Numbered from the stretch's first letter, positions 35,841 to 46,416 are shown. The stretch: DNA of 64,000 nt from Stieleria neptunia (GCF_007754155.1 NZ_CP037423.1:5114865-5178864); one strand, 5' to 3'. Program-made: numbers and translations. The notes: generated by a model not told the origin, from the letters alone.

Positions 35841-36424
35841 TGATCTACTTCACCGAAATCTAACTTGCTGATCACTTTACTCGGACGGATTGTGTTGGCT
35901 ATCACCTCAAGGCGGAGTGTCAGTCCGATTTTTTCCGGGTGGAGCGTGCAAAACGCTCCACTCTTCAACCGATTGGGCGATGGAAAGCAAGACAGAGATA
36001 ATTGACCGATTTCCGCCTGGCCAAGTCATGTGGAGCACGAAGAGGCTTAAAAAACTCAGAAATTCAATTGGCTGTCGATGAAACTATTTCGATGGCTAGC
36101 GACGAAGGAAAGGCTTATCTTTCATTCACACCTACCGTCCGTTCGGGCTCGTCCGCAAAATATAGCCTATCGCTGTATCCAAGCTATGGGGCTCGCGACA
36201 GTCGGCAACGGTTGCAGAGAACTGCCAGCGTCTTTCCGAGAGCCCAGCATACATGACGTACCAGCGGAAACTCGTCTGGTGAAGCGGATCACGGAGAATG
36301 CTCGCAGTGCTTTGAGCATTTCTTTGCCCCGAATCCCAGTCTTCGCAAACTCGCATTCCGACACAGATAGAGATTGCAGTTGCGAAATATGGTGGAATCT
36401 TAAGTTGCTAGAGAGAATCTCCCA
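35841..36424. other. Upstream region of the giant kinase gene
   Basis: No gene supported. GTGGAGCGT (35939-35947) and ACGCTCCAC (35953-35961) form a 9-bp hairpin with a five-base loop, possibly regulatory. The many frames here overlap on all phases and carry no motifs. Confidence 0.4.
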
Positions 36425-39400
36425 ATGTCATCATCCTTTGTTACTTCTTACCAGAAGCTCTGGGGACCCAGCCGTGAAGTGCCAAATGTGTTCGATTATC
36501 TCGAACAGAATCGACCGGCGGAAGAGGCGGACATTCTTTCTGTCTTGGTCATTGACCAGCGCGAGCGTTGGAAACGCGGCATAGGACTGCCTGTCAACGA
36601 GTACCTGGATGGACTTCCAGGCGTAACGAGACCGAGGGATTTCCAGTTGAAGTTGGCAATTGGAGAGTTTCAGTGCCTCGACCAGGCTGGCGACGCACCA
36701 AAGATTGATGAATTTGTACAACGCCATCCGGACTTAGGTGAAGAGCTTCGGTTCGGACTCCAAGTGATCACGGGAGCTCCAGAGCTCCTCGTCGATACGC
36801 GTGATCTACTCGACGATCTCATCGATTGGTTTGAGGAATCATGGACATTTCAGCTCGAACCACCGGCTCTTGAGTTGCTCGTCGAACGGTGTGTCCCAGA
36901 GATTCGGGAGCTTGCGATAAGAGAACTGATAGAAATTGAGGTATGGTGGCGGCAAAAGTACGGCGAGAGCTGTGGAAAAGAAGACTATGCCAGCCGGTTT
37001 CCCGAGTATATTGTCGACGCTGCTGCAAGCAAGGCGCGATCGTCGGAATTGGCCCCCGTCCGCACGTTGTACGAACCCGAGGCCACAGCGTCCGACGGAT
37101 TAGAGGAAGAAGACTCTGTGGTCTTAGAGGCTCATAGGCCCTCGTGGCCAAAGGGTATCCCACCGGAAATCGGCCCCTACAAACTGCTCCAAGAGATCGG
37201 TCAGGGCGGGATGGGCACGGTCTATATGGCCGAACAGTCAAAGCCCGTCACTCGCCGCGTGGCACTGAAAATCATCAAGCCGGGGATGGACTCGCGACAA
37301 GTGATTGCTCGCTTCGAAGCGGAGCGGCAAGCCCTGGCAATGATGGAGCATCCTAACATTGCTCGTGTCTTGGATGCGGGAACCACACCCCAGGGCCGAC
37401 CATTCTTTGTGATGGAACTGGTCAGAGGTGTACCCATCACCAGATATTGCGACGAACACCGACTGACGCCCCAAGAACGATTAACGCTGTTCCTGCCCGT
37501 CTGTGAAGCAATTCAGCACGCACATCAAAAAGGGATCATTCACCGCGACATCAAACCGACGAATGTTTTGGTGACTCAGTTTGATGACCGGCCGGTTCCG
37601 AAGGTTATTGACTTCGGATTGGCAAAGGCGGTCAGCCAGCCACTGACCGACAAAACGATGTTCACCCAGTTCGGGCAGATACTGGGCACCATCGACTACA
37701 TGAGTCCGGAGCAGGCGTCATTCAATCAAGTGGATATCGATACACGGACCGACATTTACTCGCTCGGCGTCGTGCTTTACGAGCTGCTCACGGGCGAAAC
37801 ACCCTTTGACAGGAAACGGCTTCATAGGGCCGCATTCGACGAACTCATTAGGATTATCCAGAACGAAGAGCCGCCGCGTCCGAGTATTCGCCTGAGCAGC
37901 AGTGCTTCCCTACCTGATACAGCAATCAAACGCCGAACCGAACCACACAAGCTGAGTCGACTCGTGCGTGACGAGCTTGACTGGATCGTGATGAAGGCTT
38001 TGGAAAAGGACAGAAGCCAGCGTTATGAGACGGCCAATGGGTTTTCGGCTGACATCAAACGCTACTTGAATGATGAGCAAGTCGTTGCATGTCCGCCTTC
38101 GAATTGGAACCGGTTCAAAAAGTTCTCTCGCCGTAACAAGATGGTTATCGGAACCGTGGGAGCTGTATGTTTGGCCTTGACACTCGGCCTAGTTGGTACC
38201 GCGGTCCAAGCGATTCGAGCGAACAAGCAGCGTGACCGCGCGTTGGTTGCGGAACAGCTCGCCGAAAGTCGTCTAATTCGAGAGAGCAAAGCTCGCGTTG
38301 CGGCTCAACAGGCTACAAACGAGGCAGAATCTGCGCGAGATGAAGCACAAATTTCTCGCGATGAAGCGAAAGATGCCCTTTTTGACCTTAACACCTCATT
38401 CGGACTCCTCGCTGACGAGTTGGGAAAACCTTCCGAGGCACTGCTTTGGTTCGCTGAAGCGGCGGCTATCGCAAAACCGGGCTCGACTCAAGAACGAGAA
38501 AGTCGAGTTCGTTTACGGACTTGGAGCCGAATTGTTTCCACACCGATTCATGTATTTGAACACGAAGAAGTTGGCTTGCGTGCAATGCATTTTGATTCCA
38601 GCGGGAAGTTTCTCGCGACACTCACGTTTGACGACGTTCTGCGTGTCCGAGATCTTTCAAAGGATGCAGACCTGGTCGTCTCATTCGATGGGGTTACCAG
38701 CATGGACTGGCATCCCAATCGTCCTGAACTGGCTGTAGGAAACTCGGAGGGAAAGGTGAAATTGTTGGCGGAACCATCCTTTCTTTCCCGCGGCGAGATG
38801 GAAATTGGCGAACCGGTTTCCTCAATTTGCTATAGCCCAGACGGAGAGTCTCTCGCGACGGGAGGCAGAACGGTTTGCATTTGGAATGAGATCGGAGATC
38901 CGGCACCTGAAAGAAAGTTTCCGCATCCGGGCCAAGTCGTGTCCATTCAGATTTCTAAGAAGAGCGATCGGTTGCTGACCGTCTGCGAAGACGACCTCGC
39001 CCGAGTGTTCGACCTAAGTGACGACTCCCCGGTTCCTGCAATTCCACCCATCATACATCGTGGTACTGGATTTCCCGGTAGACCTCTCGTTGAACCTCGA
39101 TTTGTGCTTGAGGGAGCAGCGGTCGTAACCAAGTCTGGAAACATATTGATCTGGAGTGACACGGACAGTGGTGGACAAAGTAAGAGAATTGCCATGGATG
39201 GCCCAAATGTGACGTGCCTCTCGGTTAGCCCCGATGAGCAAACGCTCCTGATCGCCGGTCAAGACATGGGTTATGAAGTCTGGAACTGCAAACTCCAAAA
39301 GCGGGTCGGAGGTCATAGAGGTGAAAGAAATGCGAGCTTCTGGTCAACCAGCTTTAGTCCTGACGGTCTCGAGTTTTTGGTTGCCAATGGCGACGGGAGT

Positions 39401-42010
39401 CATCAAAGGATCAACATTCAAGATGGTTCGCTGATTGGCGAACCATCGCCGCCACAACGAGGACATCATCATCATACGGAGTACAGCCCTACCGGACGAC
39501 ATTTGGCAACTTGTGACGGCGAGGGCAGACTCTTCGTCTGGCTGCTTCGCACGCTACCTCCAGTTCCTGGCTCAGGCTCCACTTGGGGTGACCCCCAGCC
39601 GACCGTCCAGGCTTGGGCTGAGCCACGCGCTCGTCACGCGCGGCTGCTTGGTAAGGCTACTGACCTAGCGCTCAGTCGCTCGGGGAAATTGCTCCTCACC
39701 TGCGGCTCGAATCGGATTTTTGGAACCTTGGCCGATGCTCAACTCCTTTCAACGCCGGATCTGAAGGCCGATCGGCCTTCTTTCCCAGCAAACTCATTGC
39801 TTCTCGATGCTGTTCTATCTCCGGACGAATCGATCGTTGTCACGGCAAGCCTCCGCCACGAGCTGGTGTTCTGGGACGCTCGAGACGGAAACCGCATCGG
39901 CCCTCCCGTCCAGGTTGCAGCTGAACCAATTGTGGTCAAGTTTAACGACGACGGCTCCCGATTAATGTGCCTGCAGGTCGACGGAGCGGTGGTGGTACTC
40001 GACGCGAAATCACGCCAGATCGTTACGCGGATGCAGCATGGCGACGGCCGACTGCCTGACTTTCGCAGGCAAGGCAGCCTAAACATGTATCGGCAAGCGA
40101 ACGGATATCCAATGCTTATCCCAGACTTGGGGTACGCTGGCGTTCGATTTCACTATCACTTCTTGCAAGCGATCGACAATGGTCGCTGGGTCATTACGGG
40201 AGGTGTAGACGATGCCATCTGCGTTTGGAATGGAAGGAACGGCTCATTGAGGTACCCTCCGATACAGCTCACATACTTCCCGACTGCGATCACCATTTCA
40301 GCTGACGAGCAATTGCTTGCGACAACCGACGGTGTAGACGTGGCAGTCTTTGAGCTGACTTCCGGGGACGAGATCGCTCGTCTGAATCATTCACAAGGTC
40401 TGTTCCGACTAAGGTTCAATTCAGATGCAACGCGATTAGCTTCATGCACAGGCGCTGGCCTAGATGGAGAAGTCTTTTTGTGGAATCATAGGAAACATAC
40501 CCTTATTGCATCAGTCGATGGAAAGAGTGCGGCTTTTTTCGGCGATGCCGACGAGTGGTTGCTCACAGTAGGTAGGGTTGCACGATGCTGGAGATGCTGG
40601 AGTGCAACGAGCGGACGCCCGGTCACGCCAAAGTACTCCCTGGCCTGTGATAAAGCCCGCAACCTAATCGTTTCTAATGATCAACACCGCGCTTTTGTCA
40701 GCGGATACGCTCATTCTAGTAGCATCACCCTCTACGAAGGCAACGGCGGGTATGTTGACGCGTTACCGCTCGATGATCTCTATGACAAGAGCGAATTCTC
40801 AGTGGCCGAATGGCGTCAGATTGTAGAGGTCCTCTCAGGTTACCACATGCAGGACAACACCGTCGTCGAACTAGAAATCTCAGAGTGGACGAAGAGGTAC
40901 CTGATATGTCGCGATTCCTTTCCCGAGATGTTCCCCAGAGATTGGAATCCGAAAGATATTGCCCATTGGCATGAAACACAGCGAATAAGGGCACTTCGAA
41001 AAAGTGATTGGTATGCGGCTGCCTGGCATCTAGATAAGTTGGGTGAACTTCTCGGATCGCGACACCACGACGTCGTATTTGCAGACCTGGAAACAAACGT
41101 CTTGCAAGGGCTTGATCTTGCCAAGAGCGGTCGCGTCGATGAAGCGATCAGCCTTTGGGAAACAGGAGTCGTCCCTAACATTCGCACCAGTGCAAACCGA
41201 TCGGTATTGAATGTGGCCTACGACTTTGCGGTACGACTCCGTTCCTCTAAACGGCTCACTGACGCGGCCAAAGTGGGCCGGCTCACACACCAAACTCAGG
41301 TATCGGTGTTGGGGGAGGATGATAAGGACACGCTTGAAACGCTGCATTTCTTGGCTGACAGCAATTGGCATACGGGAAATCGCGAGGAGGCAAGCAGGCA
41401 ATTCGAAGAAGTGTCCGATCGCCTACAGACCCTCGTTAACAGCGCCGAAATGGACTTTGAAGCTCGATATCGACTGGTTTCTCAACTCACCACCTGCAGC
41501 GATGAGCCGCAACGTGATTACCGACGAGCACACACACTTGCGATGGACGCCTCGGCGCTCGTACCGCGTTCTTATAGTTGGCCCGCAGAATCGATGTTGA
41601 ATATGGTCGCATGGCCACTCTGCTCATCAAGCGACTCAGGTGCTCGGGACATTAAACTCGCTCTCCAGGCCGCCCAACGGGCACTAGAACTGAAGCCGAA
41701 CGATGCGGACTACCTCAACACACTTGGCGTCGCGCTGTATCGCGACGGTCAATGGGCCGCAGCAATTGAGACGCTCGAGAAATCTGCAGATATGCACAAG
41801 GGCGTCAATCTAGCATTGGATGGATTCTTCCTGGCCATGGCCAATTTCCAGCTGGGTGAGCGACAGAAGGCTGACGAGTGGTTCACGCGATCGGTCGACG
41901 TGATGAAAGAAAGTAGTCCAGACGATGACGAGTTGATCCAATTTCGGGCGGAGGCCGAAGACTTGATGCAGATGGATTCGGACGATGATGCCGCCAACAC
42001 AACGGACTAG
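36425..42010 (+). CDS. Giant Ser/Thr kinase with WD40 propellers and TPR-like tail
   Basis: The 1861-residue protein has about 250 N-terminal residues typical of planctomycete kinases (RERWKRGIGLPVNEYLDGLP). The kinase domain has IGQGGMGTVY, Lys282, HRDIKPTN (373-380), DFGLA (396-400) and MSPEQ, all intact. A membrane helix follows (MVIGTVGAVCLALTLGLVGT, near 575), then a coiled region and many WD40-type blades (FSPDGLEF, YSPTGRHLATCDGEGRLFVW). TPR-like helices close the protein (LNTLGVALYRDGQWAAAIET). It is a membrane sensor kinase with the propeller outside. A convergent ECF sigma gene 237 bases on is the probable partner. The stop codon lies inside a small inverted-repeat element. Confidence 0.92.
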   Translation: MSSSFVTSYQKLWGPSREVPNVFDYLEQNRPAEEADILSVLVIDQRERWKRGIGLPVNEYLDGLPGVTRPRDFQLKLAIGEFQCLDQAGDAPKIDEFVQRHPDLGEELRFGLQVITGAPELLVDTRDLLDDLIDWFEESWTFQLEPPALELLVERCVPEIRELAIRELIEIEVWWRQKYGESCGKEDYASRFPEYIVDAAASKARSSELAPVRTLYEPEATASDGLEEEDSVVLEAHRPSWPKGIPPEIGPYKLLQEIGQGGMGTVYMAEQSKPVTRRVALKIIKPGMDSRQVIARFEAERQALAMMEHPNIARVLDAGTTPQGRPFFVMELVRGVPITRYCDEHRLTPQERLTLFLPVCEAIQHAHQKGIIHRDIKPTNVLVTQFDDRPVPKVIDFGLAKAVSQPLTDKTMFTQFGQILGTIDYMSPEQASFNQVDIDTRTDIYSLGVVLYELLTGETPFDRKRLHRAAFDELIRIIQNEEPPRPSIRLSSSASLPDTAIKRRTEPHKLSRLVRDELDWIVMKALEKDRSQRYETANGFSADIKRYLNDEQVVACPPSNWNRFKKFSRRNKMVIGTVGAVCLALTLGLVGTAVQAIRANKQRDRALVAEQLAESRLIRESKARVAAQQATNEAESARDEAQISRDEAKDALFDLNTSFGLLADELGKPSEALLWFAEAAAIAKPGSTQERESRVRLRTWSRIVSTPIHVFEHEEVGLRAMHFDSSGKFLATLTFDDVLRVRDLSKDADLVVSFDGVTSMDWHPNRPELAVGNSEGKVKLLAEPSFLSRGEMEIGEPVSSICYSPDGESLATGGRTVCIWNEIGDPAPERKFPHPGQVVSIQISKKSDRLLTVCEDDLARVFDLSDDSPVPAIPPIIHRGTGFPGRPLVEPRFVLEGAAVVTKSGNILIWSDTDSGGQSKRIAMDGPNVTCLSVSPDEQTLLIAGQDMGYEVWNCKLQKRVGGHRGERNASFWSTSFSPDGLEFLVANGDGSHQRINIQDGSLIGEPSPPQRGHHHHTEYSPTGRHLATCDGEGRLFVWLLRTLPPVPGSGSTWGDPQPTVQAWAEPRARHARLLGKATDLALSRSGKLLLTCGSNRIFGTLADAQLLSTPDLKADRPSFPANSLLLDAVLSPDESIVVTASLRHELVFWDARDGNRIGPPVQVAAEPIVVKFNDDGSRLMCLQVDGAVVVLDAKSRQIVTRMQHGDGRLPDFRRQGSLNMYRQANGYPMLIPDLGYAGVRFHYHFLQAIDNGRWVITGGVDDAICVWNGRNGSLRYPPIQLTYFPTAITISADEQLLATTDGVDVAVFELTSGDEIARLNHSQGLFRLRFNSDATRLASCTGAGLDGEVFLWNHRKHTLIASVDGKSAAFFGDADEWLLTVGRVARCWRCWSATSGRPVTPKYSLACDKARNLIVSNDQHRAFVSGYAHSSSITLYEGNGGYVDALPLDDLYDKSEFSVAEWRQIVEVLSGYHMQDNTVVELEISEWTKRYLICRDSFPEMFPRDWNPKDIAHWHETQRIRALRKSDWYAAAWHLDKLGELLGSRHHDVVFADLETNVLQGLDLAKSGRVDEAISLWETGVVPNIRTSANRSVLNVAYDFAVRLRSSKRLTDAAKVGRLTHQTQVSVLGEDDKDTLETLHFLADSNWHTGNREEASRQFEEVSDRLQTLVNSAEMDFEARYRLVSQLTTCSDEPQRDYRRAHTLAMDASALVPRSYSWPAESMLNMVAWPLCSSSDSGARDIKLALQAAQRALELKPNDADYLNTLGVALYRDGQWAAAIETLEKSADMHKGVNLALDGFFLAMANFQLGERQKADEWFTRSVDVMKESSPDDDELIQFRAEAEDLMQMDSDDDAANTTD

Positions 42011-42117
42011 TGCAGCACAGTCGAATTGACCTTGATGATCAGGAGACTCGAAAGGTCGTGATTTGCGGGGCGAACGACGATTCTGAAGTCAAGGTTATTT
42101 CCAAGGTCCTGCACTAG
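42007..42117 (+). repeat. 111-bp inverted-repeat-ended element after the giant kinase
   Basis: CTAGTGCAG at the left and CTGCACTAG at the right are exact inverted copies. Just inside, TTGACCTTGA is partly mirrored by GTCAAGGTT. The left end overlaps the kinase stop codon TAG, so the element is fixed to the 3' end of the gene. No coding capacity. Confidence 0.65.
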
Positions 42118-42247
42118 CGTGTCGGAAATCAGACCTCACGCAGTCGGGGTCATAATGCCGAATGAGTGGCGTACTTCAAGTTCCAATAGGCAGCCCTACC
42201 CGCCTCAAGTTGCCCCATGAACCCATACAGAACCTATCAATCTCGTT

Positions 42248-42841
42248 TCATGAGATGCTGCGGTAATTCGCGATGATGCGGTCGACAGATCGAAGACGCC
42301 TCTCAATCGTTGCCTTTGATCGGTCCATCCGTTTTGCGACTTCTTCAATGGTCATCCCGTTGATGCGGAGAGCGACGATTTCCGGAAGATCCGGGTGCTC
42401 TTGGGCAAGCAGGTTTTTCAGTAATGCGTGTTCAACAGCGTGGAGGCAAGAATCCAGCTGATGTCCGTAGTCCGCCGGAATCTCGAGCGGGCTGCGGCCG
42501 TCCTGAGCATCGAATTGACCGAATACTGACTCGGTCGGAGTAAACTTCTTTCGACGCGCTTCCTTAACGCGATCTCCGCAGATCCGAGTCAACTTGAGCC
42601 AAAGATCGTTCCGATTTTCCAAGTCTGGCATCTTTCCTTGCGAGATCCGTCTAAAAAAACCGTGAAACACCTCTTGTGTGATGTCATCAGCGTCTTTGCT
42701 TCGAACGCCGAGCGCCCGAAGTCGAGCAGCTGCATAGGCCGTCAGTTGAGATCTATAGCGTTTGAAAAGCACTTCCTGCGCCTCTTCACTCTCCGATGGC
42801 AAATGCTCAATCCAGATGGAGATAGATCCCGGGTTTTCCAT
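42248..42841 (-). CDS. ECF sigma factor, probable partner of the giant kinase
   Basis: The 197-residue protein has sigma region 2 (EEAQEVLFKRYRSQLTAYAA, DADDITQEVFHGFFRRI) and region 4 (LPEIVALRINGMTIEEVAKR, MDRSKATIERRLRSVDRI). The frame starts at 42937, but AGGA before ATG 42841 and the typical N-terminus decide for the shorter form. An IS1380 element is inserted 91 bases upstream and may have cut its promoter or supplied a new one. ECF factors of this type pair with Ser/Thr kinases, and the giant kinase gene lies convergently beside it. Confidence 0.85.
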   Translation of the reverse strand: MENPGSISIWIEHLPSESEEAQEVLFKRYRSQLTAYAAARLRALGVRSKDADDITQEVFHGFFRRISQGKMPDLENRNDLWLKLTRICGDRVKEARRKKFTPTESVFGQFDAQDGRSPLEIPADYGHQLDSCLHAVEHALLKNLLAQEHPDLPEIVALRINGMTIEEVAKRMDRSKATIERRLRSVDRIIANYRSIS

Positions 42842-42931
42842 AGTCTCTTGTCCTATTGTGTCAGTACTGTCCTTGCCCTGTTCTTCGCAGCGTCTGTGCT
42901 TGGCAACGTAGTATCGCGGCAGCCCTCTAGT

Positions 42932-44776
42932 CCTCAATCAAGCGAACACTGGATGATGAAAATCTGAAAAAACTCGAAACCCTCGGCGTTTTGCGGGTGT
43001 ATTGGAGGTAACTACAACTTCAACGCACTCACTCAGCAGAGGATTTCGAGTGAACGACAATTTACGCCGTCGATTTCAGCGCCGCAAGCGAGTTCTTTTG
43101 CAACGTATCGATAAGAAGAAGGGCAAGACGCATACGCCCATGATTCGCCCTTTGCGGGCGAAGTACGAACTGGCCAATAAAGTTGAGGCGATCTCCTGCG
43201 GTGGAATCGGCATGATCATGCAGCTTGTCCAGCAACTCGGATTGCGAAAGCACATCAACCAGTCCGCGCCAGTGTTTAAGCTTCACGCGCCGTACGACGA
43301 AGCCGACCACGTGCTCAATATTGCCCTGAATCTATTGGCCGGGGGGACCTGCCTCGAACATTTAGAGCATCGCCGCACCGACCAGGCGTACCTGGATGCA
43401 CTCGGCGCAGAACGGATTCCCGATCCGACAACCGCTGGTGACTTCTGCCGCCGTTTTGATGGTTTCAAGCTACTGCTCTTGATGCAGGGAATTAACGCGG
43501 CACGCAAGAAGGTTTGGAAGCAACAATCCGATGCGTTCTTCGAGCAGGCCACGATTGAAGCCGATGGTACGATGGTTGAGACTTGCGGTGAAAAGAAGGA
43601 GGGCGTCGGAATCAACTACAAAGGTCAGTGGGGATACCATCCACTGGTTGTAACGCTCGCGGAAACCAAAGAGTTGCTGTATCTGGCCAACCGCAGCGGC
43701 AATCGTCCCAGCGGTGAAGGCTCATCGTTCTACTTCGACAGGGCGATCGAATTGTGTCGCAGTGCCGGGTTTCGAAAGATCCTGTTGCGTGGTGACACAG
43801 ACTTTTCGTCAACTCAACATCTCGATCGATGGGACGCGCAGGGCGTCCGTTTTGTGTTTGGTTATGACGCCAACAAAACACTGACTGCAATTGCCGATTC
43901 CCTCGACGAATCGGCATGGAAACCGCTCCGGCGGCAAAGATCGACTTCGAAAAATCCGCGTGCAAAACGTCCGAATTACAAAGAGCAAATCGTCGTAGAA
44001 AATGGCTACGAGAACAAAAAACTGCGTGCTGAAAGCTACGCTGAGTTTCCGTATCAGCCCGGCAACTGCAAGCGTCCCTACCGGATGGTTGCTGTTCGCA
44101 AAAACATCGACGTCACGACCGGACAGCAATTCCTGTTCAGCACCGAAAAGTACTTCTTCTACATCAGCAATGAACCAAAGCAAGAAAAGCAGTCGCGTGA
44201 ATTGATCGGAGACGGCAATCATCGCTGCGATCAGGAAAACACGATTAGCCAGCTCAAGGCGAGTCACGCATTGACCGCGCCACTGGATTCACTGGAAAGC
44301 AATTGGGCGTACATGTTGTTCGCTTCTCTTGCCTGGACGCTGAAGCTTTGGAGTGGACTGATGGTCCGCGTCAAAGGGAATCCGGGTCAGAAGAAGGCGA
44401 GGAAGCGGCTCCGTGACCGCGTGATCAAAATGGAGTTTTCGACGTTCCTGACATCGTTGATCCAGATCCCGGCCCAAGTCATCCGCTCATCGCGTCAGTT
44501 GAAGTTGCGGATTCTGACATACCGTCTCGGCGTCGAAAATTTGTTCACGCTCAGTGACCATATTGCGATGCCGCTTCGAACGTGACACGTCGCAACCAAC
44601 GAAGCCGGAGTCCGGACGCTCCGGTACCGCCGCTAACGCCTAACCCGAGAAACGAAACATTGAGCACCATACATTGCGAAATTTTTGATAAGGAGCAGTG
44701 CTCCCGCGTGCCCCGCTGCGCCTCGGAAATCTACAGCCGTCATCCAAAATCAACGCCCGCGTTCGCTTGATTGAGG
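42932..44776 (+). mobile_element. Complete IS1380-family insertion sequence
   Basis: The ends are CCTCAATCAAGCGAAC (42932-42947) and its exact inverted copy (44761-44776). Both sides are flanked by TCTAGT (42926-42931 and 44777-44782), the target duplication. It holds one transposase gene. The insertion lies between the ECF sigma gene and an unknown gene. With perfect 16-bp ends, intact flanking duplication and an open transposase, it looks recent. Confidence 0.93.
43050..44585 (+). CDS. IS1380-family transposase
   Basis: The 511-residue DDE transposase has TIEADGTMVETCG (first Asp), LLRGDTDFSS (second Asp) and HRCDQENTISQLK (Glu), in the IS1380 order and spacing. The region LAWTLKLWSGLM is also typical. 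The frame is open from 43002; GTG 43050 has AGAGGA six bases upstream and is preferred over TTG 43002. No frameshift is seen, so it should be active. Confidence 0.92.
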   Translation: MNDNLRRRFQRRKRVLLQRIDKKKGKTHTPMIRPLRAKYELANKVEAISCGGIGMIMQLVQQLGLRKHINQSAPVFKLHAPYDEADHVLNIALNLLAGGTCLEHLEHRRTDQAYLDALGAERIPDPTTAGDFCRRFDGFKLLLLMQGINAARKKVWKQQSDAFFEQATIEADGTMVETCGEKKEGVGINYKGQWGYHPLVVTLAETKELLYLANRSGNRPSGEGSSFYFDRAIELCRSAGFRKILLRGDTDFSSTQHLDRWDAQGVRFVFGYDANKTLTAIADSLDESAWKPLRRQRSTSKNPRAKRPNYKEQIVVENGYENKKLRAESYAEFPYQPGNCKRPYRMVAVRKNIDVTTGQQFLFSTEKYFFYISNEPKQEKQSRELIGDGNHRCDQENTISQLKASHALTAPLDSLESNWAYMLFASLAWTLKLWSGLMVRVKGNPGQKKARKRLRDRVIKMEFSTFLTSLIQIPAQVIRSSRQLKLRILTYRLGVENLFTLSDHIAMPLRT

Positions 44777-44901
44777 TCTAGTTCCGCGATAGACGGTTGG
44801 TTTGGTTGACCGAACGTCTCGTGACTTTAAGCCAACAGGCTGTTTTGCGATATCTGTGCTTCCGCGAAACACCACGATCCGCGAGTTATTCAAAGCTCAG
44901 T

Positions 44902-46239
44902 CTACCGTTCTCCGACAGGAATCCATGTGCCTGACGAGAGAAGGAAAACGGTGTGAGTTGTCAACCGAAGCGACACTGTGCCACTCAAGTCTCTCAGCAG
45001 CACCTCGGAATGATCCGATTTTATCGTTTCACACTGGTATTGATCACCGGTCGGCATGGTTACGTACCAAACGTCATTCAAACGTCGGAAACGAATGCTC
45101 AACCCAGACGTGGTGACGTATTCCACTTGCCTTTCCGGTGCGTTTGCTCGCAGGCTGCCCGAGTTCGATCCCTGTCGTGCATAGGGAGCAGCTCTTGAAT
45201 ATGACCTTTGTGGCGAGTAGGAGCGAGGAGCGCTAAACTCAATGTTCGAACTACTGTTCGCGTAAGCTCGCAAGGCTTGGTCCCGAAGGGCATTTCGATT
45301 TTGACCTTCACTATCGCGTTGCCGGAATGCCTGAGCGTGTGCGTCAAAAGTCGGTTGCATCAAACGTCTTCTTCGTTCAATTTCAACTCTCCGTTGCTGC
45401 TCAAGAATCGCATTCATCTTACGTCTTTCCTCACGTTCGATTGCTTCGATCTTCCTCCGTTCGATTTCAGCCTCGCGTTCATAAGCTTCGGCTATACGAT
45501 TTTGCCGAGCGGTCTCTGCCTCAATTCTCGTCCGTTCTTGTTCTAGCTCCTGTTCCCGAATCGACGCTTCTCGTTGCTGCAATCTTTCGAGTACCGGTGC
45601 CATCGTCGCAATACCATTTGCTCCCGACGCGATATCAGCAAGACTGCCTTCAATAGATTCGATACCATCCTCAACACGGGTCCTGTGACTCTGTTCTTCG
45701 CGTCGGTTCGTTTCTTCCGTTAGCCTTGCGTTCGCATTTGATTGCATTTCCGCACGTCGGTTTAGTTCACTTCGCCTCCATGCGCGATATTCAGTCTCCG
45801 TAAAGGTCTCGAAGCCATCACGCCCAACAACCACAACCGTTTTCGGGCTTCTTTGAAGAGAGACCTCCTGCCTCTTTGTTGTATTCGCTGTGTTGTCCGG
45901 GATCTCAATCGATAGCGCAAGAGTGTGGCCGCCATATTTTGAAAAATCCCAGTTCTTGAACAATGGCAGTTGGAAGTTGGGGTCATCGAATGAATGAGGG
46001 CTAATGTTCTCCGTAAACACATGCGGGCTATTCCAAGTTCCAAAGGGCGCTGGAGTCCTAAACGCCGCATGCCCGTCGACCCTAATCGTCTGGCCCGTGA
46101 TATTGACAAGATAGAGGCTTTTCGTGGAACCAGGAGCCGCGTTGCAGTGGCAAGTGAACATTCCACTCAAAAACGCAATGGCCAACCAGCAAGAGATCTT
46201 TCGGCAGAATTCGGGTTTGTGGATAGAAGTTGAACACAT
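44902..46239 (-). CDS. Hypothetical exported coiled-coil protein
   Basis: I do not recognise the family. The 445-residue product has a signal peptide (LAIAFLSGMFTCHCNAAPG) and a globular N-terminal part with LYLVNITGQTIRVDGHAAFR. A long coiled coil follows (about 150-310), very rich in Arg/Glu, with RTRIEAETARQNRIAEAYER and similar. Then comes a Ser/Tyr/Arg-rich stretch (SAPRSYSPQRSYSRAAPYAR) and a C-terminal beta-rich domain (LSIRFRRLNDVWYVTMPTGD). It follows the next-listed exported protein on the same strand after 177 bases, so the two may be one operon. The charge pattern suggests a structural or surface-binding role. Confidence 0.7.
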   Translation of the reverse strand: MCSTSIHKPEFCRKISCWLAIAFLSGMFTCHCNAAPGSTKSLYLVNITGQTIRVDGHAAFRTPAPFGTWNSPHVFTENISPHSFDDPNFQLPLFKNWDFSKYGGHTLALSIEIPDNTANTTKRQEVSLQRSPKTVVVVGRDGFETFTETEYRAWRRSELNRRAEMQSNANARLTEETNRREEQSHRTRVEDGIESIEGSLADIASGANGIATMAPVLERLQQREASIREQELEQERTRIEAETARQNRIAEAYEREAEIERRKIEAIEREERRKMNAILEQQRRVEIERRRRLMQPTFDAHAQAFRQRDSEGQNRNALRDQALRAYANSSSNIEFSAPRSYSPQRSYSRAAPYARQGSNSGSLRANAPERQVEYVTTSGLSIRFRRLNDVWYVTMPTGDQYQCETIKSDHSEVLLRDLSGTVSLRLTTHTVFLLSSGTWIPVGER

Positions 46240-46416
46240 GATTATTTCTCTGTTGATTTTTTAAACGTATTGATTGGATATGCGAATGCCTCGGCAGTGA
46301 TGGCGAGGTTCTGGCGCAGGAATCGCCTCTTGAAGAGAAGTGATTTGAAGTTTCAGCGTTGAAGGTGGCTGATATCCGCAACAGCCACTACGAATTGAAG
46401 GTGAGTCACTCTTCAA

